DNA of 64,000 nt from an uncultured Anaerotruncus sp. (GTDB taxonomy: Bacteria; Bacillota; Clostridia; Oscillospirales; Acutalibacteraceae), in contig UQDL01000006.1 in assembly GCA_900539775.1 (NCBI GenBank), forward strand, positions 1 through 64,000, read 5' to 3'. The first letter of the stretch is position 1, and every line of letters begins with the position of its first letter. The position numbers and the translations under genes are program-made. Of the stretch, positions 1-8,638 are shown in pieces. The notes beneath the pieces are model-generated. The model was not told the DNA's origin, searched no databases, and was given only the letters and a program-made list of their open reading frames with translations.

Positions 1-2280
1 CTCTGTTTACATATTCTTCCGTGAACGCATTCATATCCTGCTGCTTTACGGCTTCAATGAGCTTATCGTAAGCAGAATAATCGGTAGCCGGCTGAGCCGC
101 ATTGTTTTCTATAGCTTTTGTTGCGGCATCTATTGCCGATGTATATGTGGTGCCATTTGCCGAAAGCTGAGAATTGGAATAATCGTTTTTATCCGCAATT
201 CCATCATAATAGCTTTTTAAAGCATCATAAGCAGTTTTAAGATTTAAATAAGCGGAATATGTGTATTCCTGGTTATCGCCCTTTTGCATACCGTTTGTGC
301 AAATATCTTTATAATCATTAAGATATTTTTCAATGCCGCTGAAATCTGCCTTTTCAACAAGATTATTGTAAGCTTTAGTGATATTTTCTACATAAGTTGT
401 ATCCAGATAACCTAAATCATATTCATCAATTGAAGCTAAATAACTAACAGCGTTTGCATAAGCTTCGGAATATGATTTAAACGAAGAAGTTGTATAAAAT
501 GTATTTTCTGATGTTGCCAAATCTTTATTAGAAGCAATTACAGCTTTTAAAGATTCTGCACTTACACATTTTACAAGACTGCTCTTATTAAGACTATTTA
601 CACCATTACTCAGAGAACTCGTCAAATTGTATACATTACTTGAATTCACATCACCGTTATCATTTGATTGAACACCGAAAGTGTATTTCTTACCGGTAAG
701 TGCATCATAATAGCCAAGAACGCTTGAAACAGATGAATAAGTGCAATTTTTAAAATTGGACGCCTTGATTTTATTTGTGTTGGCATAAGAATTAAGAGCA
801 CTGCTGACAGGCTGATAGTTAATTATATAGAAATTATCAGTTGAAACAGAATTATTCATACCATATTCTCTACCCCAACGACCTTTCCAAGAACGATATG
901 AATTAAAAGACAGACTTGCAGTAGCGGAATACTGTGTGCTTGAAATTATACCACTGTTTTGAAAAGTTACATAGTTTGAGCCATAGTATGTTTGATTTCT
1001 TGTTTCAACATGAATTGAAGTATCAATATTATTTCTTTGTTCACCATATGAAACACCTGCATGTTGGCTGTTGATGTTTCAATCAGAAGCAGATCCTCCA
1101 TTGGCAAATTGAGTATTTCTGCTCATAGTAAACGGACCGCTGTTTTTGTAAAAACAAGTAAAATAGTAATCTGATGAACCTGAATTATTTGTCATTCCGA
1201 CATTAATAGGGATTCTTATATTTGAATCGTTGCCATCATAAAGCACAACCAAATCATTTAGTTCGGACACTTCAATTTTATAGTCATTTGCAGCAGAAAC
1301 AGAATTCATATTCGCTAAATTAGGAACAGAAAGCAAATTGCCAAAATACTGAGAATCGACAGTTGTTCCTCCATAACTTAATGAATTAACAACATCGGGG
1401 CCGCTATAAACATCCATAGCGTTTGTTTTTGCAAGGAGAGTTTGGGCAAGTTGCAATGTTGAAGCGTAATTTGCATCGCCCTCTTTCACATAACCGTCTT
1501 GAATCTTGCGTGCAGCAATACATGCCTCATATGCAGATTTCATATTAGTGTAAACAGTTCCGTTCATCTTTGTTTCATACTTAGAAATAACGGCAGCGAG
1601 ATCTGATGCACTTACATCATCACCCTCTGTATAACTAAATGTGCCGATATTGCAATAAATATCGGACCAGCCGTTGTTGCCCTTTCCGCCTACGCCGCTG
1701 TTTATGAAAATCAATCCAAAGCTGCCATATGAGTTTTCAAGCGCAGTGTTTGCGGCATTTGTTAAATCAACGGTTACACCTTGGGTTAACTGAGAATAAG
1801 CATATGAGCCGATTTTATTTGACTCACTTAAGCCCAATTTACTTTTAATATTTGACACAGCATTATCGCCGAAGCTCATTCCGCCCCAAAAGCCGTTAAT
1901 GCTATTATCGCCTACATTATTATAATCTGTTTTACTTAAATCAATGAAGTAAATATCCAAAGTATAATTCCGGTTATTTTTAAATGTACTGCTGCCCGGA
2001 AAGGTGAAAGTTACACCGAGGTTTGCGCTTTTAAATGCGGGAACATTCGGTAAAGTATACTTTAAAACACCAACAGATGTGTTTCCGGAATCACCGTCAT
2101 TTAAAATTGCAAGATTTGATCTTGTGTGCGGGCGACTACTGTCGTTACAAATTAACGAAGTAACGGGATTTAATGTTCCCGTATCTCCCGTAGCTGCAAT
2201 TGCAACGAGCGGAACGCTTGTTACAACCATGAGCACCGAAAGCAAAATGCCAACAGTTTTTTTGAAAAGATTTTTTTCAT
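1..2280 (-). pseudogene. Large secreted surface protein, two reading-frame lesions, C-terminus beyond window
   Basis: A very good ribosome binding site (AGGAGGAGG, 2285-2296 region) precedes an ATG at 2278-2280, but that frame ends after 19 codons. The long reading frame lies in the -1 frame. It would join the ATG if either A7 tract (2271-2277 or 2257-2263) had one more A, which would give a perfect signal peptide (Lys-rich start, hydrophobic core, Ala-rich cleavage region). From there the frame runs to an in-frame TGA at 1079-1081, and then stays open in the same frame for about 359 more codons to base 1. After the TGA, and just before it, are helical segments rich in Ala, Tyr and Lys that look like FIVAR-type or coiled repeats of Gram-positive wall proteins. 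No cell-wall anchor is visible because the end is missing. It is either a pseudogene, a phase-variable or frameshift-expressed gene, or an assembly error. The function is unknown beyond being a likely exported surface or adhesin-like protein. Confidence 0.7.
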
Positions 2281-2425
2281 AAAACTGCCTCCTCCTATTA
2301 AAATTATTTTCATCACATTTGCGAAAAACAACATTTAAGCAATTTACTGACTGCATTACTTAAAAATTATTTTACGCAGCTCCGAAAAAAGCAAAGCTTC
2401 AACGAAGCATACAATTACACACAAT

Positions 2426-2454
2426 TATTTAAAATAGTTTGAAACAATTGTCAA
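2426..2454 (-). promoter_or_regulatory. Promoter of the surface-protein gene
   Basis: Minus-strand -35 TTGACA (2449-2454), 17-base spacer, -10 TAAATA (2426-2431). It lies about 145 bases upstream of the ATG at 2280, leaving a long AT-rich leader. Confidence 0.55.
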
Positions 2455-2579
2455 TTAAAAAACGAATTTTATATAAATAATAGTAATTTTTGTTTGTAAA
2501 TACTAAACTTCCGGTTTAATAAATGAAAACTTTTCATAATTACCAAATATAAAACGATGTTTTATCATAATTCTAAAGA

Positions 2580-2640
2580 AAAAAAGCCTTCAAACGCATA
2601 CTGCCGAAGAGCATATAAAAACACACTTTCGGCACCGTTT
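2580..2640 (-). terminator. Terminator downstream of the rluB-like gene
   Basis: Inverted repeat with arms TGCCGAA (2602-2608) and TTCGGCA (2628-2634), extended by AAACG (2592-2596) with CGTTT (2636-2640). On the minus strand it is followed by a run of seven Ts at about 2580-2586. It would end the long minus-strand cluster. Confidence 0.6.
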
Positions 2641-2727
2641 AAAGACTTTTCACAGATTATATAATATTTTAATATTTGCACTAAAAGTTTGAGACGCTTA
2701 ATGCGAATTATCAAATTCTTAAAGACA

Positions 2728-3456
2728 TCATTTTTTATCCACAAGCTTTTGAAGCTTTTCTATTTCACGGGGTGTAAGATCTCTGAACTTACCGAGAGGA
2801 AGCATACCAAGCTTAACCGGGCCCTCTGCAATTCTTTTGAGCCTTGCAACCTCAAGACCGACTGCTTCACACATTTTTCTGATTTCTCTGTTTCTGCCTT
2901 CACGAATTCCAAATTCAAGAACAACACGATCATCTTCTTCGGTAAGGAGAGTTACATCGCAGGGCAAAGTTTTTCTTCCGTCTATTTCAACACCGTTTCT
3001 GAGCTTATCAAGCATATCGTCATTAACAGCCGGCCGAACCGTTACACGATAAATTTTAGTTATGTTTCCCGACGGATGCATAAGAGCATTTGCAAGAACA
3101 CCGTCATTTGTGAAAAGAAGCAAACCCTCAGAATCCCTATCAAGCCTGCCAACGGGATAAACACGCTCTTTAACACCGTGCATAAGCTGCATAACCGTTT
3201 TTTTTGCGTGCTCATCGGAAACGGTTGTTACATACCCTCTTGGTTTATTGAGCATAATATAACGCATTTCGGCTGTTTTATTTATTTTTTTACCGTAAAC
3301 GGTTACAAGGTCTTTTTTAGGATTAACCTTATCGCCAACCTTTGCGGGATGACCGTTTACTTTTACCTTACCTGCGGAAATAATTTCCTCGCACTTTCTG
3401 CGAGATGCAATACCGCAATCCGCCATAAATTTTTGAAGCCTAACAGAATTATCCAT
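2728..3456 (-). CDS. rluB: 23S rRNA pseudouridine synthase, RluB/RsuA family
   Basis: A 242-residue protein with an N-terminal S4 RNA-binding domain (about residues 4-60) followed by the RsuA/RluB/RluE/RluF-type catalytic domain. The catalytic motif GRLDRDSEGLLLFTNDG is present near residues 103-119, with the family's catalytic Asp in the RLD triplet. The family converts a uridine of rRNA to pseudouridine; in Bacillus the RluB homologue acts on 23S rRNA, but substrate assignment by sequence alone is uncertain (RsuA acts on 16S). The start ATG overlaps the end of the carboxypeptidase gene by 8 bases, so the two are translationally coupled. The same gene order (scpA, scpB, ytfJ, dacB, rluB) is common in Firmicutes. 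It is the last gene of the cluster, before the terminator. Confidence 0.88.
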   Translation of the reverse strand: MDNSVRLQKFMADCGIASRRKCEEIISAGKVKVNGHPAKVGDKVNPKKDLVTVYGKKINKTAEMRYIMLNKPRGYVTTVSDEHAKKTVMQLMHGVKERVYPVGRLDRDSEGLLLFTNDGVLANALMHPSGNITKIYRVTVRPAVNDDMLDKLRNGVEIDGRKTLPCDVTLLTEEDDRVVLEFGIREGRNREIRKMCEAVGLEVARLKRIAEGPVKLGMLPLGKFRDLTPREIEKLQKLVDKK

Positions 3457-4486
3457 CTATATATTCAACATTCTCCTGTGCCGTCAGCGGCAAAGAAGCA
3501 ATCTCCTTTTCTTTATATTTAACAACGGCCTTACCGACCGTTTCGCCCTGTTTAACGGGAGCATACAAAAACGGCTTTGCATAAAACTGCACCGTGACAA
3601 GATTTTCATTCGGCACCGTTACAGAGCCTGAATATGCAACTTTAACGCTGCTTTTGGACGAGCCGACCGTGAGCACGGCCAATTCACCTGTTATTTGCTT
3701 TTCGGAAAGCATTTTTTCCGCTTCCGAGCAAAGAAAAACATGATCTTGCCAATCATTAGAATCATTAAGTGTTACGCAAACAAGCAGTTTGCCGTTATTT
3801 TGATAAGCAGAAACAAGGCAGCGCCCTGCTTTTTTTGTATACCCTGTTTTAAGGCCGACAAATTCTTTTTTATTCAGCAATTTATTATGATTATAAAGCT
3901 GTACTTTTTTACCTGATACCGTGATTTGCGCACTTTTCATTTTAGAAATTTCCGCAAGCTGAGGATTCTTTATTGCGGCGCATGCAAGAAGTGCCATATC
4001 CCCTGCCGTTGAGCAGTGACCGCCCTCATCCAGTCCTGACGGGGTAACAAAATATGAATTAAGCATACCGAGCGCAGCGGCCTTTTTATTCATTATATCG
4101 GAAAATTTTTCAATGCTTCCTCCAAGATAAACAGCTGCCGCATTAGCCGCATCGTTTCCGGATGCAAGCATCATTGCAACAACAATGTCACGAAGCGAAA
4201 CCGAATCATATTCACGAAAGCCTACAACAGAACCTTCGGTATTTACCATATCGAAGGTGATATTGACCAAATCATCAAGCTTGCCGCTTTCGCATGCTAT
4301 CAAAGCAGTAAGCAGTTTTGTTGTGGAGGCTATGCTGCGCCTTTGGCTTTCATTTTCAGCCATAAGAACATCACCTGTTTGCACATCAACAACGGCAAAT
4401 GATGCAGCAGAACAATCTGCCGCCGATGCAGGCATGGAGCAAATTAAAACCAAAATTGCCGCAAAAGCGGCAAAAAGCTTTTTCAA
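3449..4486 (-). CDS. D-alanyl-D-alanine carboxypeptidase (penicillin-binding protein, S11 family)
   Basis: A 345-residue exported enzyme that trims the terminal D-Ala from peptidoglycan stem peptides. The three active-site motifs are visible: S-T-T-K at residues 54-57, SGN at 109-111 and KTG at 213-215. A signal peptide (MKKLFAAFAAILVLICS, cleaved after an Ala-Ser-Ala) is present. I chose the TTG at 4484-4486 because it gives this signal peptide and sits 8 bases after the AGGTGA ribosome binding site; an in-frame GTG at 4496-4498 lies inside that site. The location between ytfJ and rluB suggests the sporulation-type DacB/DacF branch that modifies spore cortex or sporulating-cell wall. Its ribosome binding site is buried in a 13-bp hairpin (4490-4526), which could restrict translation. 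Confidence 0.88.
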   Translation of the reverse strand: MKKLFAAFAAILVLICSMPASAADCSAASFAVVDVQTGDVLMAENESQRRSIASTTKLLTALIACESGKLDDLVNITFDMVNTEGSVVGFREYDSVSLRDIVVAMMLASGNDAANAAAVYLGGSIEKFSDIMNKKAAALGMLNSYFVTPSGLDEGGHCSTAGDMALLACAAIKNPQLAEISKMKSAQITVSGKKVQLYNHNKLLNKKEFVGLKTGYTKKAGRCLVSAYQNNGKLLVCVTLNDSNDWQDHVFLCSEAEKMLSEKQITGELAVLTVGSSKSSVKVAYSGSVTVPNENLVTVQFYAKPFLYAPVKQGETVGKAVVKYKEKEIASLPLTAQENVEYIDG

Positions 4487-4489
4487 CAA

Positions 4490-4526
4490 AATAATCACCT
4501 GCTAAAATAATATGCAGGTGATTATT
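4490..4526 (-). promoter_or_regulatory. Hairpin sequestering the carboxypeptidase ribosome binding site
   Basis: Perfect 13-bp inverted repeat, arms AATAATCACCTGC (4490-4502) and GCAGGTGATTATT (4514-4526), loop of 11 bases. In the minus-strand mRNA the downstream arm contains AGGTGA, the ribosome binding site of the next gene, paired with TCACCT. It may be an RNA switch, a processing site or a leaky terminator (short T-rich run after it). Confidence 0.6.
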
Positions 4527-4543
4527 ACAATAGCAATATAAAA

Positions 4544-4939
4544 TTATTCTGCCTTATCTTCTGCCTGCGCCGGCTCATCCTTGGCTTTAATGAGCTGAGA
4601 AATTTGATCAACAAGTTCCGGAATCATTGCAATTGCACGATCTGCAGATGAAGAATAATTATTGATTTGCATCATTCTTACTTTATCGTTTTGAATAACA
4701 ATAAAAGCAACGGGCGAAATTGTGATACCGCCGCCGCCACCGCCGCCGAACAGCTCTGCATTTTGCTTTGAAGGCAAATCTGTGCCGCCGCTGGTGAAGC
4801 CGTATGAAACCTTTGAAACAGGAATAAGAGTTGTGTTTCCCGTTTGAATAGGTTCGCCGATTATAGTTGAAACATCAACCATTTCCCTCATTTTATCGAG
4901 GGTGTTTTCCATTATTTTATTTACCGGTGTTTCTTTCAT
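4544..4939 (-). CDS. ytfJ: Sporulation protein YtfJ/GerW family
   Basis: A 131-residue protein matching the GerW/YtfJ family: an N-terminal helix with the pattern NTLDKMREMVDVSTIIGEPI, a central Gly/Ser segment, a run of seven glycines (about residues 70-77) and the conserved stretch ending in ISPVAFIVI. The B. subtilis member is a spore protein needed for efficient L-alanine germination; the biochemical activity is unknown. It starts at an ATG behind AAGGAG and lies between the DUF2953 gene and the carboxypeptidase, the usual order in Clostridia. The tail (about residues 118-131) is acidic and low-complexity. Confidence 0.85.
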   Translation of the reverse strand: MKETPVNKIMENTLDKMREMVDVSTIIGEPIQTGNTTLIPVSKVSYGFTSGGTDLPSKQNAELFGGGGGGGITISPVAFIVIQNDKVRMMQINNYSSSADRAIAMIPELVDQISQLIKAKDEPAQAEDKAE

Positions 4940-4978
4940 TTTTTTATCTCCTTAAAGATTATTTAATCTAAAACTGAC

Positions 4979-5755
4979 TTATTTATCTTTTATAAGATTT
5001 ACAACAAATATTTTACCTGCGGAAAGGGCAACATGCAGAATTGTACCTACGCTGAGCGAGCCGATAAACTGCAAGCCGTATTCATTTTGCGGCATTATAA
5101 AATCCGGTGCAATCCAATCGTTATAATTATCAACCTTCATGCCATTTATAATTGCGCCTTTAAGAGGATAATAATATTTGCAAATTTTACCATAGGCTCT
5201 TGCGATAGTATCCGCATCACCGCCGCCCACAAGTATTTTAACATAAAGTGAATAAATATGGAAGCCCCTAAAAAGAGTGGATAAGGCGCCGGATGCACTT
5301 TCAAGCATATTGGACACAAAAAGCATTATGCCGACGATACCGTCTTTATCCCAAATATTTTTAATATAATTAGGCTTTTTATTTTCCTGAGGCTTATCCT
5401 GCTTATCCTTTTCCGGCTTATTTTTATCTTTTTCTGCCGAATCTGCTTTATCTGCCGTGTTTTCTGAAGCAGCAGCAATTTCAGATTTTTCTGTGCTTTC
5501 TGCAGGTTTTTCACTTGACTTATTTTTTGCCTTTGAAGATTTATTTGATTTTTTAGCCTCTTTAACCTTTTTGGCGCTTTCCTGCGGAAAGAGGAGAAAT
5601 GATAAGATTTTTGAAAGTTCCACTTCTTTAGTTATCCACAACACGCTGACCGTGGTGCGCCATTTATTATCATAAACAACCGTGACGGTGGCGGAGAGAG
5701 ACAATATAAGCGCAATGATAACCACTATCACCGCAATAACGATTAAAGCCGTCAT
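4979..5755 (-). CDS. DUF2953 membrane protein
   Basis: A 258-residue protein with one N-terminal membrane segment (about residues 2-24), a highly charged Lys/Glu/Ser-rich middle (about residues 65-130, probably disordered) and a C-terminal globular part typical of DUF2953 (YtfI-like) proteins, including the motif GGGDADTIARAYGK. The function is unknown; in Firmicutes it lies beside ytfJ and scpB, so a sporulation or envelope role is inferred from context only. Its ATG overlaps the scpB stop as ATGA, so translation is coupled. Confidence 0.75.
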   Translation of the reverse strand: MTALIVIAVIVVIIALILSLSATVTVVYDNKWRTTVSVLWITKEVELSKILSFLLFPQESAKKVKEAKKSNKSSKAKNKSSEKPAESTEKSEIAAASENTADKADSAEKDKNKPEKDKQDKPQENKKPNYIKNIWDKDGIVGIMLFVSNMLESASGALSTLFRGFHIYSLYVKILVGGGDADTIARAYGKICKYYYPLKGAIINGMKVDNYNDWIAPDFIMPQNEYGLQFIGSLSVGTILHVALSAGKIFVVNLIKDK

Positions 5756-6369
5756 TCTTCGTCATCATCCCCCGATTCAAGAATTTCCGTATTCATTGTA
5801 TCATTTTTTTTATCATCAAACAAGGTGGTTTGCGAATTTTCTTTATCTGCTTCATCCTGCTTTGGCAATTCCGGCAAATCATCAAGACTGTTTAGAGAAA
5901 AGCAACGCAAAAATCTGTCTGTTGTGCCGTATACAAGCGGCCTGCCCGGAAGATCAAGCCTTCCCTTTTCCTCTATCAAACCTTTTTGAACAAGATTTGC
6001 AATTGAGCCCGAACAATCAACGCCTCTGATTTGCTCTATAAAGCTTTTGGTTACGGTTCGGTTATAAGCAACAATCGCAAGCACCTCAAAAGCCGCTTGC
6101 GAAAGCGGAGTATTCTTTTTGATTTCAAGCAGCATGCGCACATCATCTGCATATGCTTCTCTTGTGCACAGCTGATATTTACCATCAATTCTAATCAGCT
6201 GAATGCCGCTGTTTTTTTCATCATAAGTGTCGGCAAGATGAGAAAGCATTTTAGTTATATTTTCAACATCAAGTTGAAGCACCTCGGCAAGGCGAGCTGC
6301 CTCAACCGGTTCTCCCGAAGCAAAAAGCAGGGCTTCAAGCTTACCGATAATATTATTTTCAGTTTTCAT
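5752..6369 (-). CDS. scpB: Segregation and condensation protein B
   Basis: A 205-residue winged-helix protein that forms the SMC-ScpA-ScpB condensin with ScpA and organises the chromosome at origins. Visible family features are the start motif KLEALLFASGEPV, the segment TPLSQAAFEVLAIVAYNRTVTK (read as two adjoining pieces) and RGVDCSGSIANLVQKGLIE in the second winged helix, then GRPLVYGTTDRFL. The acidic tail (about residues 170-205) is longer than in many homologues. I chose the ATG at 6367-6369, which has GGAGGAGGG 9 bases upstream, rather than a more upstream in-frame ATG inside scpA. It overlaps scpA by 11 bases. Confidence 0.92.
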   Translation of the reverse strand: MKTENNIIGKLEALLFASGEPVEAARLAEVLQLDVENITKMLSHLADTYDEKNSGIQLIRIDGKYQLCTREAYADDVRMLLEIKKNTPLSQAAFEVLAIVAYNRTVTKSFIEQIRGVDCSGSIANLVQKGLIEEKGRLDLPGRPLVYGTTDRFLRCFSLNSLDDLPELPKQDEADKENSQTTLFDDKKNDTMNTEILESGDDDEE

Positions 6370-7081
6370 TGCTTTCACCCTCCTCCGAAATACTGACTTC
6401 CATATCATGCATGGAGCCGTTCAAAACTATTTTCTTTGTTTTTGCAAGCTCAAGCACGGCAAGAAATGTTGCAACCAAATCGCTTTTTGACTGTGCATCC
6501 TCAAAAAGTTTTAAAAACTTAACCTTTCTTTTTGCTTTCAGCTTTTGGATAACTCCACCTACCTTTGATGCAACGTTAACAAATTTTCTTGCAACAATAA
6601 CTTTAAATGAATCAAGCGGCGGCGGAAGCTTACGCTGCGCTCTGCCGGCGGCGGAAATATAAGCACTAAGAAGTTCCTCACCCTCATGGAAACGCTCATA
6701 ATCATAATTTATGTAGCCCGGCTGAGGTTCACGAACAAAACGGTCAAAACCTTCTGTACTGTGGCTAAGCTTTTCTGCCATAATTTTGCAATCTCGATAT
6801 TCAATCAATTCGCCCGTAAGTTCTCTTTTAAGCACTTCTGCCTCTTTCTGCCTCGGTAAAAGAGAAACTGTTTTAATATAAATCAGCCTTGCCGCCATTT
6901 CAAGGAAATCGCCCGCAACATCAAAATCAGCATTTTCCATTTGGCGCACATAATCAAGATATTGATTAACAAGTTCAACAATCGGAATATCGTTTATATT
7001 CAATTTATGCTTACTGATAAGATGCAGCAGAAGATCCATAGGACCTTCAAACACCTCTAATTTATAATTTATCTGTTCCAT
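6359..7081 (-). CDS. scpA: Segregation and condensation protein A
   Basis: A 240-residue kleisin subunit of the bacterial SMC condensin, bridging SMC heads and binding ScpB. The N-terminal signature FEGPMDLLLHLISKHKLNI is present at about residues 10-28, followed by the IPI..QYL segment and the AARLIYIKTVSLLP helix; the C-terminal winged helix with FLAVLELAK is at about residues 205-215. Length is typical. It precedes scpB with an 11-base overlap and follows the M50 protease gene by 9 bases, so all are probably co-transcribed. Confidence 0.93.
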   Translation of the reverse strand: MEQINYKLEVFEGPMDLLLHLISKHKLNINDIPIVELVNQYLDYVRQMENADFDVAGDFLEMAARLIYIKTVSLLPRQKEAEVLKRELTGELIEYRDCKIMAEKLSHSTEGFDRFVREPQPGYINYDYERFHEGEELLSAYISAAGRAQRKLPPPLDSFKVIVARKFVNVASKVGGVIQKLKAKRKVKFLKLFEDAQSKSDLVATFLAVLELAKTKKIVLNGSMHDMEVSISEEGESNEN

Positions 7082-7090
7082 TTAACCTCA

Positions 7091-7774
7091 TTATCCGAAA
7101 ATAAGATTCGGGATAAAATACACAAAATTATGAAATACATTGTTAAGAAACGCAAGCGGAGTGTCCAGCACACCGGTAAAAAGCAAAATCATAAGAGCAA
7201 TCATAATATACCGCTCATAGCGGAAATACTTTTCATATGCCTTATCCGGCAATATAACCGCAAGCACACGAGAGCCGTCAAGCGGCGGAATCGGCAGCAA
7301 ATTAAAAACGGCGAGGGCAATATTTATATTTGCCGCGAAACTGAAGAAAAGCACCAAAAGCTGCATTGCCGTATTAGCGCCTCCGATTTTGCTTAAGCCT
7401 GAGCCGATAAATGCAAAAATAAAACTCATAACAAGGTTTGAAAGCGGCCCGGCAAGTGCAGTAAGCGCAACGCCTTTTCTGTAGTCTTTAAACTTAAGAG
7501 GATTGATAGGCACCGGCTTAGCGTAGCCTATTCCGAAAAGAAAAATCATAATTGTGCCCACCGGATCAAGATGAGCAAACGGATTAAACGACAATCTGCC
7601 GAGTTTTTTTGCAGTGTCATCACCAAGTTTGTTGGCAGCCCAGCCATGTGAAAGCTCATGCACCGGCAAGCAACAAAAAACAACAAACATTCTTGCAACA
7701 ATTGTTATAATTGCATATATATAATTTCCTTTAAAAATATCACCAAGGATTGAAATACTTAAATTATTCATCAT
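7091..7774 (-). CDS. Site-2-type zinc metalloprotease, M50 family (YwhC-like)
   Basis: A 227-residue integral membrane protein with about five or six membrane helices. The zinc-protease motif HELSH lies near residues 40-44 in a membrane helix, and NPFAHLDPVGT plus LLPIPPLDGSRVL supplies the second conserved region with the third metal ligand Asp. It belongs to the small M50B group of unknown substrate found next to scpA in Firmicutes. I chose the ATG at 7772-7774, 7 bases after AAAGG; upstream in-frame ATGs overlap prmC-proximal sequence and lack a binding site. It could take part in regulated intramembrane proteolysis, but no partner is evident here. Confidence 0.83.
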   Translation of the reverse strand: MMNNLSISILGDIFKGNYIYAIITIVARMFVVFCCLPVHELSHGWAANKLGDDTAKKLGRLSFNPFAHLDPVGTIMIFLFGIGYAKPVPINPLKFKDYRKGVALTALAGPLSNLVMSFIFAFIGSGLSKIGGANTAMQLLVLFFSFAANINIALAVFNLLPIPPLDGSRVLAVILPDKAYEKYFRYERYIMIALMILLFTGVLDTPLAFLNNVFHNFVYFIPNLIFG

Positions 7775-7807
7775 ACACAGCCTTTCGCGCCACATTAAAG
7801 ACAGCAA

Positions 7808-8638
7808 TTATTTTTCTGCAAATACCATTCTGACATTTTGATAAATATCTTTTTTTATTTGAATATTCTTGAATTCGGATTCTAACAAAATTTTTGAAAC
7901 CGAATCACCCTGATCTTCGCCTATTTCCAAAAACAGCTTTCCACCGGGTTTCAAGGCACTTTTCCAATTATCTGAAATAACTCTGTAAAAAAACAAGCCG
8001 TCCGTTCCGCCGTCAAGAGCCATTTCAGGCTCATATGAAAGTTCACTTTGAAGATTGCAAATATCACCTGTTTTAATATACGGAGGATTAGAAACTATAA
8101 TATCTGCTTTTTCTTTTGCTATAATTTCCGCAGCTAAGCAAATATCTTCTTTAACCGGAATGGCATTTTCTGCCATTTTGCAATTTTCGAGCAAATATTT
8201 AAATGCTTCATCACTTTTTTCAATACAATAAACCTTTGAAGCCGGCACTGCCTTAGCAACGCTTATTCCGATGCAACCGCTGCCTGAGCAAAGATCATAA
8301 ACAATGGGATTTAAAAGCTTTTTTGCCGCTTTAATAACGGCATCCGCAAGTTCCTCTGTTTCCGGACGAGGAATAAGAACGCCCTTGCCGACATAAAATT
8401 CGGATTCATAAAAATCCCATTTTCCCAAAACATATTGAAGCGGTTCGCCGCTTTTAAGCTTCCACAGCATATCTGCAAGCTTTTTATTACTGACAAAATC
8501 ACCGGTATGCATTTCAAACTGATTATTTTTTATATCTGCCAATGAACAGACAACGCAAAGCGCTTTAAAATCCGACTCATCAATTTTATTGCTGCTCAAA
8601 AACAGCCTTGAATAATCATAAGCTTCTTTTAAATTCAC
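7808..8638 (-). CDS. prmC: Release factor N5-glutamine methyltransferase
   Basis: A 276-residue SAM-dependent methyltransferase that modifies the GGQ glutamine of peptide release factors RF1/RF2. The SAM-binding motif DLCSGSGCIGI (about residues 115-125) and the catalytic NPPYI (about residues 184-188) are present, preceded by the helical N-terminal domain ending GEPLQYVLGKWDFYESEF. It starts with GTG at 8636-8638, overlapping the DUF1385 stop codon (GTGA). In many Firmicutes DUF1385 protein, PrmC and release factor genes cluster; no prfA is visible within this window. Confidence 0.92.
   Translation of the reverse strand: MNLKEAYDYSRLFLSSNKIDESDFKALCVVCSLADIKNNQFEMHTGDFVSNKKLADMLWKLKSGEPLQYVLGKWDFYESEFYVGKGVLIPRPETEELADAVIKAAKKLLNPIVYDLCSGSGCIGISVAKAVPASKVYCIEKSDEAFKYLLENCKMAENAIPVKEDICLAAEIIAKEKADIIVSNPPYIKTGDICNLQSELSYEPEMALDGGTDGLFFYRVISDNWKSALKPGGKLFLEIGEDQGDSVSKILLESEFKNIQIKKDIYQNVRMVFAEK

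Larger units (their letters stand above)
2281..2727. other. AT-rich intergenic region without a gene
   Basis: The stretch holds, from right to left, the terminator of the rluB-side operon (2580-2640), the promoter of the surface-protein gene (2426-2454), a small hairpin with arms GCTTC and GAAGC (2396-2408) in the predicted 5' leader followed on the minus strand by a T-rich run, and the ribosome binding site near 2285-2296. No open frame with a ribosome binding site was found in it. Confidence 0.7.

Noticed and set aside
1050..1081. TGA plus hairpin as a selenocysteine site
   Set aside because: The hairpin starts inside the TGA, the loop (15 bases) lacks a convincing bacterial SECIS apical pattern, and the protein is a repetitive surface protein with no redox motif around the codon.
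1079..1081. TGA read as tryptophan (alternative code)
   Set aside because: Other genes here, for example the one ending at 8635, stop at TGA in the right place, so the standard bacterial code applies.
2689..3522. Long plus-strand open frame of 277 codons
   Set aside because: It lies antisense to rluB and the end of the carboxypeptidase gene and has no ribosome binding site or recognisable motif.
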